A program made the translations under genes and the position numbers. The notes under the pieces were generated by a model. The model ran no database searches, was not told the DNA's origin, and was given only the letters and a program-made list of their open reading frames with translations. This document shows positions 1 through 10,813 of a stretch of 64,000 nt of DNA, piece by piece. The stretch's first letter is position 1. Each line of letters starts with the position of its first letter. This stretch comes from Trichosphaerium sp. ATCC 40318 (lineage: Eukaryota > Discosea > Flabellinia > Trichosidae): assembly GCA_038496445.1 (NCBI GenBank), contig JALMLS010000213.1, forward strand, positions 62,001 through 126,000, given 5' to 3'.

Positions 1-905
1 AATTTTCTTTTATTACTTTAACTCCAACTTCAGTGTCTGTCCAAAACACTGCTACTTCTTCATTGCCATCTTTATCTTTAATGTATTTATAGTGCTTGTA
101 ATGAGATTAGGTAACCGCCAAAGTTATTTGTCTCGTACCAAGCTACAAAGGTCAAAGTACTTCTCCATCGCAGCTCTACCAAACTCTGTCCTTAAAAATA
201 GTGTTGGATGTTTCGCATTACTGTTTATACCGCCAATAGAATAAGAATGTAAACCTTTCTTTGCCTGTTTTCGAGTTAGGAATGTAGTGAGTTCCATCAA
301 CGCACAAGAACAATAAGTTCATCTTGTAATCTTTCCCAGAGCTCTTGTACTTGCTCGAGAATATATGTTACAGCTGTAATTACTATTCTATTCGCTACAA
401 AGGATGTTAGTACCTAAAAGACCTTGAGACCACGTGTACGATAAAGCATTTTTATCTCTCTCCACGCAATAGGTACGCCATAATATTGTGCCGCATAATA
501 TAAATTGGAGGCATCTTTAACACCAGCTATGCTTTCTTTTTTCATTATACTCACGATTGTCGGAAGATGTTTTGAATGGCTACAATCGATATTTAAACTC
601 ATTACTAGCTAAAGTACACGGACCTGCATTCCTCTAAAAGCGTTGTTGATTCTGACGATGAATTATCTTGTAGTGATTCAAAATGTACTTTAGACGCGAA
701 AAGAGACGATGAATACGCGTCGAGAAGCTCTTCCGATAACGTAAAGCTAAAATCACCACATTTAAACTGTATTGAACTTTCTGTTGCTGTTTCTGTTGTT
801 TCAGTGGTCGTATTAAGTTTCCTCTTGTTGCGGTTCAGGTTCTTCCTTTGTTGCAACTTCTGGTGTTGAATTCAGTTTCCTCTTATTTTTGTGTGGTTCA
901 GACAT
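1..905 (-). pseudogene. KCTD-like BTB family member, partial at window edge, frame broken near the N-terminus
   Basis: The ATG at 905 opens the usual basic start (SEPHKNKRKLN) but this frame stops near 800. The BTB reading frame (KCGDFSFTLSEELL, about 830-620) is open but shifted by one base, has no ATG of its own, and joins where a second basic motif is encoded in an A-rich stretch. The later exons look normal: exon 2 at about 560-430 (HSKHLPTIVSIMKKE, AAQYYGVP) and exon 3-5 homology down to base 1, with donors GTCCGT and GTACAC. The 3' exons lie outside the window. Either it is a young pseudogene with a one-base indel in the nuclear-localisation region, or the indel is a sequencing error in an A-run. 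The family assignment is certain from close identity with the intact copies. Confidence 0.7.
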
Positions 906-1140
906 TGCGTGCAAGGTGTATAAAACGTTCTACACATTTTTTTATAGTGATTGATCAGTTGGCACTTGAAGTGCCGTGTACTCTGATCAGTGAGATAATA
1001 GGTTAAATCCATTTTTTTAGTTGCGCCTATTAAGGAAAGGGTAGAGGATCTCGAGTAGTGATTGTAAGTACATGCAACATATTTGTACACAGAGATTTTA
1101 TTTTTATGGTTTTGCTTGAACTCTTGCAATCATTATTACG

Positions 1141-1420
1141 GGTGTGCACTGATCTTGGAGACATAAAAATCCCTCTTGGTACAATACAAACACTACCTTA
1201 ACTTAATACCGTCGATGCTTTTCAGGGATTGGTTACAGGAACGAGTATAGCTGAGGTAACCTTCTATTGGATGAATATGTCACCATTTCAGGCGTTTGAA
1301 TTCGTGAGACCGAAGCTCAACATTGATCTCAACAGAAGACGCATTAACACAATTAAACTATGGCTAATATCAACAACACCCACAAACCCCCTAACCAAAT
1401 TCAATCAAACTCAAACATGA
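1141..1420 (+). pseudogene. possible relic of a dual-specificity phosphatase C-terminal segment
   Basis: An exon-like stretch beginning after a possible intron end (ttttcag, about 1223) reads SIAEVTFYWMNMSPFQAFEF followed by VRPKLNIDLNRRRINTIKLW. The spacing resembles the part of dual-specificity phosphatases after the catalytic loop (SRSxxxxxAYLM, then MSxxEAxxFVRxxRPxIxPNxxF). The catalytic Cys loop is not visible and no upstream exons were found. I take it as a decayed fragment. A chance open frame of 63 codons is the alternative. Confidence 0.35.
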
Positions 1421-1475
1421 CTAAACCGCCAAACCTTGCTACCAGAGCAAGGTTGTGTCTAGTGATCAGTGTGCA

Positions 1476-1725
1476 ATCATAGGGACACACTCCAGGGATA
1501 TTGGTCAGCAATCAAGTATTACGGCACCTCGAGTGCCAAGTGATTGAAAACTATGGTGGTAGAATATTAACACCCGTAACCACCCTTACCAAAAAACTCA
1601 TAGTAATCAAAGGGACACACTCAAGGGATAATGGTCAGCAATCAAAGTATTACGGCACCTCGAGTGCCAAGTGATTGAAAACTATGGTGGTAGAATAATA
1701 ACACCTGTATCCACCCCAACCCCTT
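1476..1725. repeat. two-copy tandem repeat, unit about 125 bp, with an internal near-palindrome
   Basis: Two direct copies, about 1476-1602 and 1603-1725, share blocks such as agggacacactc, attacggcacctcgagtgcc and ctatggtggtagaata with few differences. Each unit holds the near-palindrome GGCACCTCGAGTGCC. A related hairpin (ggcacttgaagtgcc) flanked by TGATCA occurs once more at about 955-1000. The block sits upstream of the family copy at 2581 and beside the start of the copy at 905. No protein is encoded. Function unknown. Confidence 0.8.
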
Positions 1726-1739
1726 GAAAACTTCATTTT

Positions 1740-1925
1740 CTTTCCAAAACTTTTCTTCTCTTTTCCTTTTTTTTTTACCATTTATTTCTTTTTCTTGAAA
1801 AATTCACATCTTGTATGTAATGTAATTCGCACAAGTGCGCTGTAGTGTTTTATGTACAAATATACACGACATCAGTGCGCTATTGATAGCCACTAAGACG
1901 TTGTCTTTCCTCCCAAACAATCGCA
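1740..1925 (+). repeat. interspersed non-coding element, copy 1 (inverted relative to 22497-22655)
   Basis: A T-rich stretch, then a TTCACA...CGCACAAGTG segment, ending in GTCTTTCCTCCCAA. The reverse complement of 22497-22655 has the same order of landmarks (T-rich tract, ATTCACACGAGTG, GTCTTTCCTCCCAA). Identity is patchy, so these look like old copies of one interspersed sequence. No terminal inverted repeats or target-site duplications were recognised. The remaining sequence to 2580 shows no gene. Confidence 0.45.
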
Positions 1926-2580
1926 TATTAGTTGTCTAGCTGGCGCAACGGTTATTCTAGCGATTCAAAAATAGCTAAAGAGCTGATTTAGTAAATACAC
2001 AACATGAACCCACAACAAAAAAGGGTATGAAGAAATACACTCACGTGCTTAATATTGTCTTAGACTGCGCCTTCAAGAAGTTCCACCAGATTTATTTAAC
2101 AGGTCAGATTCTAGAACAAATATTTGCGCCTAGCGGCTTGCTTACCTTGGTAAGATTGTTTGCACTACAATCCTACTTTGTTTATTAGCCACCGTAAGTG
2201 ATAAAGCCAGACTTGCTTGGAGTAATTTTGTCCGGTGCAATGGGCGCGTATTGCTGAATATAAGAATAGAATTATTGCCCTATTCTTGCGTCAACCGGAC
2301 AAGATTATCACATAGCACATTGTGTACCTTTGTTGCCAGCACCTGAGCCGAGCCTTGACAGTGCAGATTTCTCTATTAACTAGCGTACACGTCTTACATA
2401 TGACTCCTTCCTCACTGCTCGATCAGATGCTCTCTGTTGTTCGTTATGGTAACATCTCACTTAAATAAACTTGCTATCCACTCCTCTGGCGACTAGTTTC
2501 TATTGCGCACAAAGTATGTAGGAAAACGTGACTACCCAAAAGTCAATTTTTTTCTTTCTGTAATGTAACGGTCCGCCACA

Positions 2581-4062
2581 ATGTCTGAGCCACATTTGAA
2601 GAAAAGGAAGCTGAATCCAAAAAATGACGCTCCAGGCATAGCAAAAGCAACACCAGAAACACCAATACAGTTTAAATGTGGTGATTTTAGTTTCACACTA
2701 CCGGAAGACGTTCTAAACGCTCACTCATCGTCATTATTCGCGTCTAAAGTACATTTTGAGTCACTACAAGATAATTCAGAAACAACAACGATCTTGGAGG
2801 AATGTAGGTACGTCAAACTTACATGGTTAATATTTTAAGCGTCTGATGTTGTAAACAACCAGCAACTCAAAATATCTTCCAATTATCGTGCGCTATATGA
2901 AAAAAGAAGAAATCACGAGCATTGAAGAAGCGCCCAAGTTATGGTATGCAGCAGAATACTATGGTATACCCATTGTATGGAAAGATATGAATATGCCTTT
3001 TAGCACGTGCTCATCTTGCTTCTTTTAAGTACTAACAACCACTTGTAGAGCGTTTATTACCTATTATGGCCGTAACAAACATCCTTGAAAAAGCACGAGA
3101 TTGTTGGAGCAGATTACAAACTGAACTAAAAGCTCACGTAAGTTTGTAGCATAAATGATGTACCTAACTAGCAGTTTACATTGTAGGCAGAAGCCGGGTT
3201 CAACTTATTTGTTGTTGGTGGTATTAAAAGAAACGCAAAGCATCCAACAAAATTTTTAAAGACAGAACTTGGCAGAACTGCAATAGAGAAGTATTTTAAA
3301 AGACACGATATGGTATGATGTCAAGTTGTTTCTATCAATGTCGTTAATCTCATATTCAAGCACTATAAATATACAAAAAATTTACGAGGTAAAGAAGAAT
3401 TGACCTTGTTTTGGACAGATGAAGAAGTTGGAATTGAGGTTTTTGCAGCGAAATGTGGTTTTGCGCTTGCTGGTCAATTTTGGGATTTTGCAAACCTGAG
3501 TAAGTAGACCCGGCTTAGTGTTTGTCTGAAAAATTGCTTGTAGCTGAGGAGTTATGGGCCAGATCTCAATGTAAAAGATGGAGTGATTTAACTAATAATA
3601 GAGCCACTTTAATACAAGCTTATTTCAGTGAGGCAGCAATAGGAGGTTTGGAATTCATCATTTTATATCATAATACAGGTACAAACTATCCGAAAGATGT
3701 ATTTTATGACCATAAAATTACCCTTGCGTACGTTATAATTAAAGACGGTTAATTTCTGAAAATACCATGTATTTTTAGGCCAGATCATGTTTGTTCTGTT
3801 AAGGCAGTAGCAAATGATGAAGTGTTGCGAATTAAACTTGGAAAAGTACTGTGTTCGTATCTTGAAGGGGCAGTACGTGTTTATTATCTGTAACATGGTA
3901 TAACAAGTTGCACAGACGTTTGTTGATAATGATGTTCACGACGAAAATAATGTGACCATCACACTATCCATTCCGGAATTGGATAAGAATTTGCTTGAAG
4001 AATTTTTACCAATATACCTCTCGCCCGCACAATCAACTCCTACTGCCAAAGGAGAAGAATAA
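2581..4062 (+). CDS. KCTD-like BTB family protein with basic N-terminus, intact copy
   Basis: The ATG at 2581 gives SEPHLKKRKLNPKN, a monopartite NLS-like motif. The BTB half KCGDFSFTLPEDVL ends at 2807 with a phase-2 donor, and continues after an intron as YLPIIVRYMKKEEITSI...AAEYYGIP, matching the KCTD pattern in which the fold ends with E-A-E-F/Y-Y-G. Exon 2 ends at 3002 and the next intron starts GCACGTG, a GC-AG intron. Later exons carry the family C-terminus: GGIKRNAKHPTKFLKTELGR, EELWARSQCKRW, and a last exon ending FLPIYLSPAQ. All seven junctions keep frame and the stop is TAA at 4060-4062. About 400 residues. KCTD domains oligomerise and often recruit cullin-3; here only the fold and the NLS-like start are visible. 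The C-terminus is unrecognised. Confidence 0.8.
3003..3048 (+). other. GC-AG intron (intron 2 of the copy at 2581)
   Basis: Only a donor at GCACGTG keeps frame (phase 1) between MNMPF and the following LLPIMAVTNIL. The nearby GTGCTC would shift the frame and give a stop. The same position is GC in several paralogues and GT in others. Confidence 0.7.
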
Positions 4063-4249
4063 AAAACTTGTTGAACACATGGCTACAACTAATTTACGAA
4101 ATACTAATAGTATTGCTGTTGTAATTTGAGGTACAAAAATTCTGTTGTAGTCATTAGTTTAAACTTTGTGAATATACATGTAATATAGTGCATTAGTGTT
4201 TATACCATTTTGGTATTCTGTTCTCAATCATGTGATGAGGTATAGTGGT

Positions 4250-4560
4250 AGAATAGCTTTGATACTTGCAGGGATTACAAACACGAGTTGCATGTACGCT
4301 AAGCCAGACGGTTTGTGAACATAGGAAGCCTTTTACAACTCTGCAAGCTATACTATTAGTGTATCCTTATGGAGTACTTTACGTGAGCATAAGTACAGAA
4401 AGTCACGTGCATACTACAAATCAGGAGTGGCCTTTTAAAAAGTTGGCTTTCGTTAAAAAAAAAAATAGCGCTATTTCAGTTGTGGAGTTAAGGTAATTGT
4501 AGGCCGAAATGAAGCAAACACTTGCAGCTAGTCGAATTTGCTGTCTTTTGGGCAAAAGTC
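4250..4560 (+). mobile_element. possible Helitron-type replication protein relic 1
   Basis: Translated in the frame around 4320-4400 this stretch gives LQAILLVYPYGVL. Homologous stretches at 25300-25440 (YPLLYPYGTL) and 23765-23900 (QYPLLCPYRVL), both on the minus strand, preserve the motif better. Helitron Rep/helicase proteins carry a very similar sequence (YPLLFPYG) in their N-terminal helitron-like domain. Only about 150-300 bp is preserved and I see no Rep HUH motif or helicase. The rest of 4063-4818 holds nothing else I can identify. Confidence 0.3.
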
Positions 4561-4818
4561 GGGTATCAATTAGAGGTGACTAAACGCCTCTTATTTCCCT
4601 ATTTGTGCGTAGAAAAGGTATTTGCAAGGTAGTTTGCCGAGTTTTACCAGAACAGGAAGTAACTATTAAAAGTCTGTTCACGAACAGTGAATTATTTACT
4701 ACTGCATTATACAGCGCAGAACTCGCAAAAACATTGCTAAATTTGGTAAGTTATGAACGGCAAGCCCAGTCCGCTTAATAAAATTCAATCTGTCTTGTTC
4801 ACCACTGCTCTAATAACC

Positions 4819-6465
4819 ATGACTGAAGCCCCTAATCCCAAGAAGAGAAAGGTTGCTCAATTGCAAGATAATGGTACGATCAACGCTCTGCTATAGACTG
4901 TACCCCAACCTAATATCTGTGCAGAGGCTTTAACAATACGCCCTGATGCCGTGAAAGCCCCTGAAGAAAGCGAGAAGTTTGCCTTTCTCGTACGCAATGG
5001 TAGGGCGCCGTACGTGAAACGTTTTAAGTGGTTTGTTGACAGTTTACAAGGCATGCTGCCGCTCAGATTACAAACTACGCTGCGCCTGTTCCAATAGATG
5101 AACCAACAAGATTTGTCAATCATGGTTTCCACTTCGAACTGTCTTCCGATGCTCTGAAACAGCACAAATGGTCATTCTTTGCTCGTGCAAGCGCTAACGT
5201 GTCAAAGATGAGCATAACCGTGAACGAAGCCAACGAAATTGTCCTTAATGACGCAATGTACGTACAATTTAATTTGCTGTAAACTTTTAACGGACAACAT
5301 CAGGTACACTGAGGAACTAAAAATAGTTGTACCACTAATGAAAAAAAGAAATCAGCCTAATTTTCCACTTGACAACGCTGATATGGTGATTATGGCACTT
5401 GAGTTTTATGGAGTGGAAATTGACTTTAAACATGAGACAATACCAATAGGTAACATTACACTACTTTGAGTGATTGCTAACTGAAATAGCCTTTCGGTTC
5501 CCGATGGCAGGTGAGGAAAGCTTGATCACTACGGCGAAAAACCTATGGGCGAAAATATTAGACGAAGTGATAAAAACGGTAACGTGTTTAGTTGAACTAA
5601 TAAATACTAACTCAAAATAAGGCCCAGCATGGTGCAACTTCATTCACTTATTCTTTGAAGAATGAATCAGCGCTACTTACTGAAAACGGCAGACGAGTTC
5701 TTACGAGATATTTTTATGGCCATAGCTATAAACTTGTACGTGTTAATCCACAACCAATACTGACAACGTAACATAGTCTGTTGCAATAGAGGAGGAAACA
5801 ACTAATACCACCAACAACAGCATAGTGAGGTTTACATGGGACGAAAGCGAAGTGCCGGAGGCAGCGATAGTCCAGGGCTACCTCAGCCTTCTCCAAACTG
5901 ATTTTACGCTTTTTGGAACATTCCGTACGCCAATATATCAATCATGATTAATTAATATGTATTAGGCGAGCGGCTATGGGCAACAGCTGTATACGCTCAG
6001 TGGCTTAGCATTGATCAATATTCCAGCGCTTTGAAGGAATGCTTCTTGAAAACGGCCAAAGACATATTCAAAATAGTGGTTCATGATGGCTTCCTGCTAC
6101 ACAAACAAAACTTCGATTTTCAGATGAAGGGGTACGATTTACTACCAAAATGTTCCAACCTCACCTTGTATAGACACTCTATGTTCTACTCCGTAAGTAT
6201 TTTATTCAACACCCATGCACGTTACTTGTCTGATTATTTTGCTGGTGTCTTGGGTGGTGTACGTGCTCAATACAAACAACCACTAACCTCTGTGCAGATA
6301 CTAAAGGATGCACATGTGGATTGGATTGACCGATATCTTGTTATTTGGATTGGCATACCTAACACCACCTGTCGCCAAACCAAAGCCCACGTTGATAATG
6401 TACTGGTTACAAACAGTGCCCAGGTAGTCCCACCACCGAAGAAAAAGCTGTCGCACCTTCTGTAG
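4819..6465 (+). CDS. divergent KCTD-like BTB family member, intact
   Basis: ATG at 4819: the start TEAPNPKKRKVAQ is an NLS-like basic cluster. Exons 4819-4873, 4925-4989, 5043-5257, 5304-5449 and four or five more to 6465 splice in frame with GTACG/GTAAC/GTAAG donors. The BTB half reads FVNHGFHFELSSDALKQHKW in exon 3, then exon 4 has VPLMKKRNQPNFPLDNADMV and ALEFYGVEIDF, equivalent to AAEYYGVP of the main family. Exon 7 has ERLWATAVYAQW, equivalent to EELWARSQYKRW. The protein ends in KKKLSHLL. It shares fold order and intron layout with the amplified copies but little exact sequence, and is closest in style to the gene at 10814-12387. These two may be an older branch from which the array arose, or a separate partner lineage. 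Confidence 0.7.
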
Positions 6466-6622
6466 ATGGATCTGGGCAACCGAGCTGTAGTGCTTTAACA
6501 CTCTTACCACGTCTTGTAAGCTTTAAAAACCAAAAATAAAACGACTACAGCCAGCAACAAACTTAACAGTCAACTTCGTTTCAAATTCAAAAAAGTAACC
6601 GGTAAAACAAACTAAGCTTTTT

Positions 6623-8120
6623 ATGTGTGAACCACAAAAAAAGAAAAGGAAGTTGAATCCAAAGACGGAAACAACAACTACAGCGAAAAACATATCAAGA
6701 CAGTTTAAATGTGGTGATTTTAGCTTTACACTATCGGAGGACCTTCTCAACGCGCATCCATCATCTCTTTTCGCGTCTAAAGTACATTTTGAATCACTAC
6801 AAGATAATTCAACAACAACAACGACTCTGGAGGAATGCAGGTGCGTATACACTATACATTATGTTTTAGCTAACAAAAGTAGGTACGAATAGCCTTTCTT
6901 GAATACAAGATCTTTAAACTGACTTTATCAACGAAAAGCCACTCAAAGTTTCTTCCAACAATCTTGAGTATTATGAAACAAGAAAAAATCCAGAGTGTTG
7001 AAGATGCAACCAATTTATTTTTAGCGGCCGAATACTATGGTGTACCCATTGATTGGAAAGAAATACCTATGGCCTATGGTACACTTTATTCCTTGCATTG
7101 CTTAAAATAACAACTATGTAGCACGGAAGCTACCAATTGTGATAGTTACATACCTCCTCGAACAAGTACAACATTTTTGGGAAAGCCTACAAAATGAGCT
7201 TGTGGCACCAGTATGTTGTTACATTTAAACGTCTAAACTTATTTTTTAACAGGCTGAGCATGGGTTAGGATCCTACTTTGTTGGTAGTGTAAAGAGTAAT
7301 GCAAAGTATCCTACACTCTATTTAAAGTCAGAGTTTGGCCGATCTGCAGTGGAAATGTACTTCACACGCTGTGACTTGGTAAGCACGTGGTTTTGTGGTA
7401 GCTAACATCAACAAGCATTTTAAATATGTCAATGATAAAGACGGTGTAGAACAATTGGCTTTGTTTTGGACAGATGCTGAAGTCGGACGTGAAGTGGTGG
7501 AGGGGAGATGTCTTGAAGCAGTTGCAGGTCAGTTCTGGAAGTTTGCTAACCTGAGTACGTTTGTATTTAGTACATCCATTACCTTGGTGCATAACTGAAG
7601 TACTTTTTTAGCTGAAGAATTATGGGCAAAATGTCAATATAAAAGATGGCACAGTTTATTTTGCGAAAGGTTACAAATCCGCAAGGCCTATGTACAAGAG
7701 GCAACGCTGGGATCATTAACATTTGTTTTTATGTATCATTCATCTAACGAAGATCCTCCAGCAGACGTTCAACATGATTATATCACTACTGTTCAGTATG
7801 TATACAGTTTTGTAGCTCCTTGTATTAATACCCAGCTAGACCAGGTACTGCAAGTTGTGTTAAGAAATTGATTGGTGATGCACTAATGAGGAGAAAGCTT
7901 ATTAGTCTATTGTGTTTGTTCCTAGAAGTAGCAGTACGTTGTTTACTTATTTCACTTTCCCTAACTATTTAAGACCTTTGTTGAAGAAACAATCTACAGT
8001 GACGACACTTTAACAATCACATTATCAATGCCAGAAATTAAGAAATCTGAACTTGAAAATTATATGCCACTGTACCTCACGCCATATAACCCAGAGCGTG
8101 ATCTCAAGAAACAGCTCTAA
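6623..8120 (+). CDS. KCTD-like BTB family protein, intact copy
   Basis: ATG at 6623: CEPQKKKRKLNPKTET, then KCGDFSFTLSEDLL. Exon 1 ends at 6840 (donor GTGCGT); intron 1 is about 97 nt, longer than usual. Exon 2 gives FLPTILSIMKQEKIQSVED and AAEYYGVP and ends at 7078. Intron 2 begins GTACAC, a normal GT donor where many copies have GC. Downstream: KLPIVIVTYLLEQVQHFWES, SVKSNAKYPTLYLKSEFGR, EELWAKCQYKRW, and a last exon with TLTITLSMPEIKKSELENYM ending YLTPYNPERDLKKQL. The exon 6-7 acceptor is shifted a few bases (gctag) compared with paralogues but frame is kept. It is a close sister of the copy at 8887, so the two are probably a recent tandem duplication. Confidence 0.8.
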
Positions 8121-8394
8121 ATTACGCTTAATACTATGTAAAGCCTACTGTACAGACAAATAACAATATGTATTTGTGATATTGTAGATAGCACTTGTTG
8201 GATTAGATCAGACCTCTATACCAATCAAGAACAACAGAGACATCTGGGAGGAGAGGGAAACATCTTTCCCTGATAGATACCTCTACTGCAGAGCGAGCGT
8301 GTGCGGTTTAGTTACAATATAAACATTCGCGATTTTTTTTTTGAGTCGTAGATCAAAAACAGTTTTTTGGGGAGTACAAATAGTTCGAACTCTA

Positions 8395-8510
8395 AAAACA
8401 GTAATTCAGCAAAACAGTTTAACTCGTTAACGATGTTTACTAATTACATGCTGGCATTCACCTTCAGTATTTTTACGATGCTTTCAATCTCATTTCCGTC
8501 TACTTCATTA
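8395..8510 (-). pseudogene. relic of exon 2 of the divergent family gene at 10814-12387
   Basis: The stretch from gtttaactcgttaacg to tttcaatctcatttccg matches 11850-12024 on the same strand, including the intron start, but lacks about 110 bp of exon 2 in the middle. It shows that the divergent branch has also been duplicated and lost locally. Other parts of 8121-8390 hold no recognisable gene. Confidence 0.65.
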
Positions 8511-8526
8511 GACAATGTAAGTACTT

Positions 8527-8880
8527 TAAAACAGAACTAGCAAAAATTACACGATCCATTATATTAGATAGTACACAATGATACTACCAAAACTGTTGTA
8601 AACTGATATGATACGGACAAGCCAGTAGTACTGGTATTAAGTGTTGAACAACAACGAAAGATCCTCTCTTCTCATCGCACAAATGGAAAGCTGATTGACT
8701 AAATAAATGGTTCTCAACAAGTTGTATATTTTCCTACCTTACTTTAAAAGGACACATTTACAAATCGGAATGGTTGTATTCTAGAAACCTACATACACGC
8801 CGTTACGTGTATAATCTATTCAATATTCAGTGTTTTGCCTCTAACTGTGCTACTGTAGCTGTCTGAACTTTACGCTAAAA
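8527..8880 (+). repeat. upstream block shared by the copies at 8887 and 14795 (first copy)
   Basis: About 350 bp immediately before the ATG at 8887 is highly similar to 14366-14790 before the copy at 14795. Shared landmarks include gatacggacaagccagta, aaggacacatttacaaatcg and cctacatacacgccgttacg. It contains the promoter of this copy and was duplicated with the gene. The minus strand has a short coding-like piece (AFHLCDEKQEDLFVAVQY in the second copy) that may be an older gene relic. Confidence 0.75.
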
Positions 8881-8886
8881 CAACGT

Positions 8887-10405
8887 ATGTCTGAACCAAA
8901 AACAAAGAAGAGGAAGTTAAATCCAACTGAAACGAGTGAAAAAACAGAAATAACAACACTGGGAGCGAAAAGAACATCAATACAGTTTAAATGTGGTGAT
9001 TTTAGCTTTATGTTATCGGAAGAGCTTCTTAACGCACATTCATCATCTCTTTTCGCGTCTAAAGTACATTTTGAATCACTGCAAGATAATTCATTGTCAA
9101 CAACGACAACGCTTTTGGAGGAATGTAGGCGCGTATGACACTGCACTGGAATAGCATCTCACTAAATTACGACTATAGGTACAACGTATTAAACAAAAGG
9201 CATTAAAACTGACTTTTATGAACGAACAGTCATTCACAGTTTCTTCCAACAATCTTGAGTATTATGAAACAAGAAAAAATCCAAAGTATTGAAGATCCCA
9301 CCAATTTGTTTTTAGCGGCCGAATACTATGGTGTACCTATCGTTTGGAAAAACCTACCTATGGACTATGGTACACTTTACTCCTTGCATTGCTTCAAATG
9401 ACAACTACGTAGCACGGAAGCTACCAATTGTGATAGTTACATACATCCTCTCACAAGTAAAACATTTTTGGGAAAGCCTACAAAATGAGCTTGTTGCACC
9501 AGTATGTTGTTACATTTAAACGTTTAAACTAATTTTTTAACAGGCTGAGCATGGGTTAGGATCCTACTTTGTTGGTAGTGTAAAGAGTAATGCGAAATAT
9601 CCTTCACTCTATTTAAAGTCAGAGTTTGGCCGAGCTGCAGTGGAAATGTACTTCACACGCTGTGACTTGGTAAGCACGTGGTTTTGTGGTAGCTAACATC
9701 AACAAGCATTTTAAATATGTCAACGATAAAGACGGTGTAGAACAATTGGCTTTGTTTTGGACAGATGCTGAAGTAGGACTTGAAGTGGTAAAAAAGAGAA
9801 GTTGTGAAGCAGTGGCGGGTAAATTCTGGAAGTTTGCGAACTTTAGTGCGTTTAAGAAAAGCAATTAAAGCTCATTGTGTTCATGTGCACCTTTTTAGCT
9901 GAAGAACTATGGGCCAAATGTCAATACAAAAGATGGCACAGTTTATTTTGCGAAAGGTTACAAATCCGCAAAGCATATGTGAAAGAGGCAACACTAGGAT
10001 CATTAACATTTGTTTTTATGTATCAATCGGCTGATATAGATCCTCCTGCAGACGTTCGACATGACTATATCACTACTGTTCAGTATGAATACAAGTTTTG
10101 GAACTCCATGTATTTATTAATACCTTGTTGTAGGCCAGGCACCGTATGTTCTGTTAAGAACTTGATTGGCGATGCACTATTGAGGAGTAAGCTTAGAAGT
10201 CTATTGTGTATGTTCCTAGAAGTAGCAGTACGTTGTTTACTTATTTCACTTTTCCTAACCATTTAAGACGTTTGTTGAAGAAAAAGTCTACAGTGATGAC
10301 ACTTTAACAATCACATTATCGCCAGAAATTAAGAAATCTGAGCTTGAAAATTATATGCCACTGTACCTTACGCCATATAACTCAAAGCGGAATCCCAACA
10401 AATAG
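8887..10405 (+). CDS. KCTD-like BTB family protein, intact copy
   Basis: ATG at 8887: SEPKTKKRKLNPTETSEKT, then KCGDFSFMLSEELL. Exon 1 ends at 9128 and the next intron begins GCGCGT, so intron 1 of this copy is a GC-AG intron; the GT alternatives do not keep frame into FLPTILSIMKQEKIQSIED. AAEYYGVP follows, and intron 2 begins GTACAC. Later exons read KLPIVIVTYILSQVKHFWES, KSNAKYPSLYLKSEFGRAAV, EELWAKCQYKRW and, in the last exon, TLTITLSPEIKKSELENYMP. The stop is TAG at 10403-10405. All junctions keep frame. Nearly identical to the copy at 6623 over exons 2-8. Confidence 0.8.
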
Positions 10406-10813
10406 CCCTTTATTACGGTCTTTGTAAAGCCTACTGTACACAAATAAAACACTAAAAGGTTGCAACACTTGATGGCCTACGAGTAGAATAAAAACCTGGC
10501 AGAGTACTTTTATTCCAACATTATCTTCCTGTGTTGCGTTTTCATAGCCCGCAGTAGTTACCTTTGGCAGCAGTTGGAATTCTATGTGGTTTTCACGTTA
10601 TGGTAGGTGTTAATATCCTCAGTGACGCTACTGATAGCGCATGGTAACGCCAGTAAATATTTCGCATGTGGTTTCTTCGTTTTTTACAGTTGTTTGAACT
10701 TTTTTTTAAGGACTGTCAAACTATGAAAACAGAGTATTTATTGTTTATTTTCAGATTAAAAACAATGACAGTTTTGGCGAATACAATTGAAACATTTAGC
10801 GCTAGTGAGACTT
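10406..10813. other. intergenic, no gene seen
   Basis: This spacer separates the converging 3' ends of the copies at 8887 (+) and 12387 (-). I see no open frame with family similarity and no repeat. It holds both 3' untranslated regions. Confidence 0.6.

Noticed and set aside
1476-1725. CRISPR-like array
   Set aside because: Only two long direct units, no spacers of regular length, eukaryotic context.
4846-4866. PKKRKV-like sequence resembling the SV40 NLS, as a sign of vector or virus DNA
   Set aside because: It is in a spliced gene of the same family as many neighbours with similar basic starts; no other vector or viral sequence is present.
6267-6852. minus-strand frames opposite the family genes (valine/serine-rich)
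   Set aside because: They recur opposite every copy because exon 1 is conserved; they are antisense shadows.
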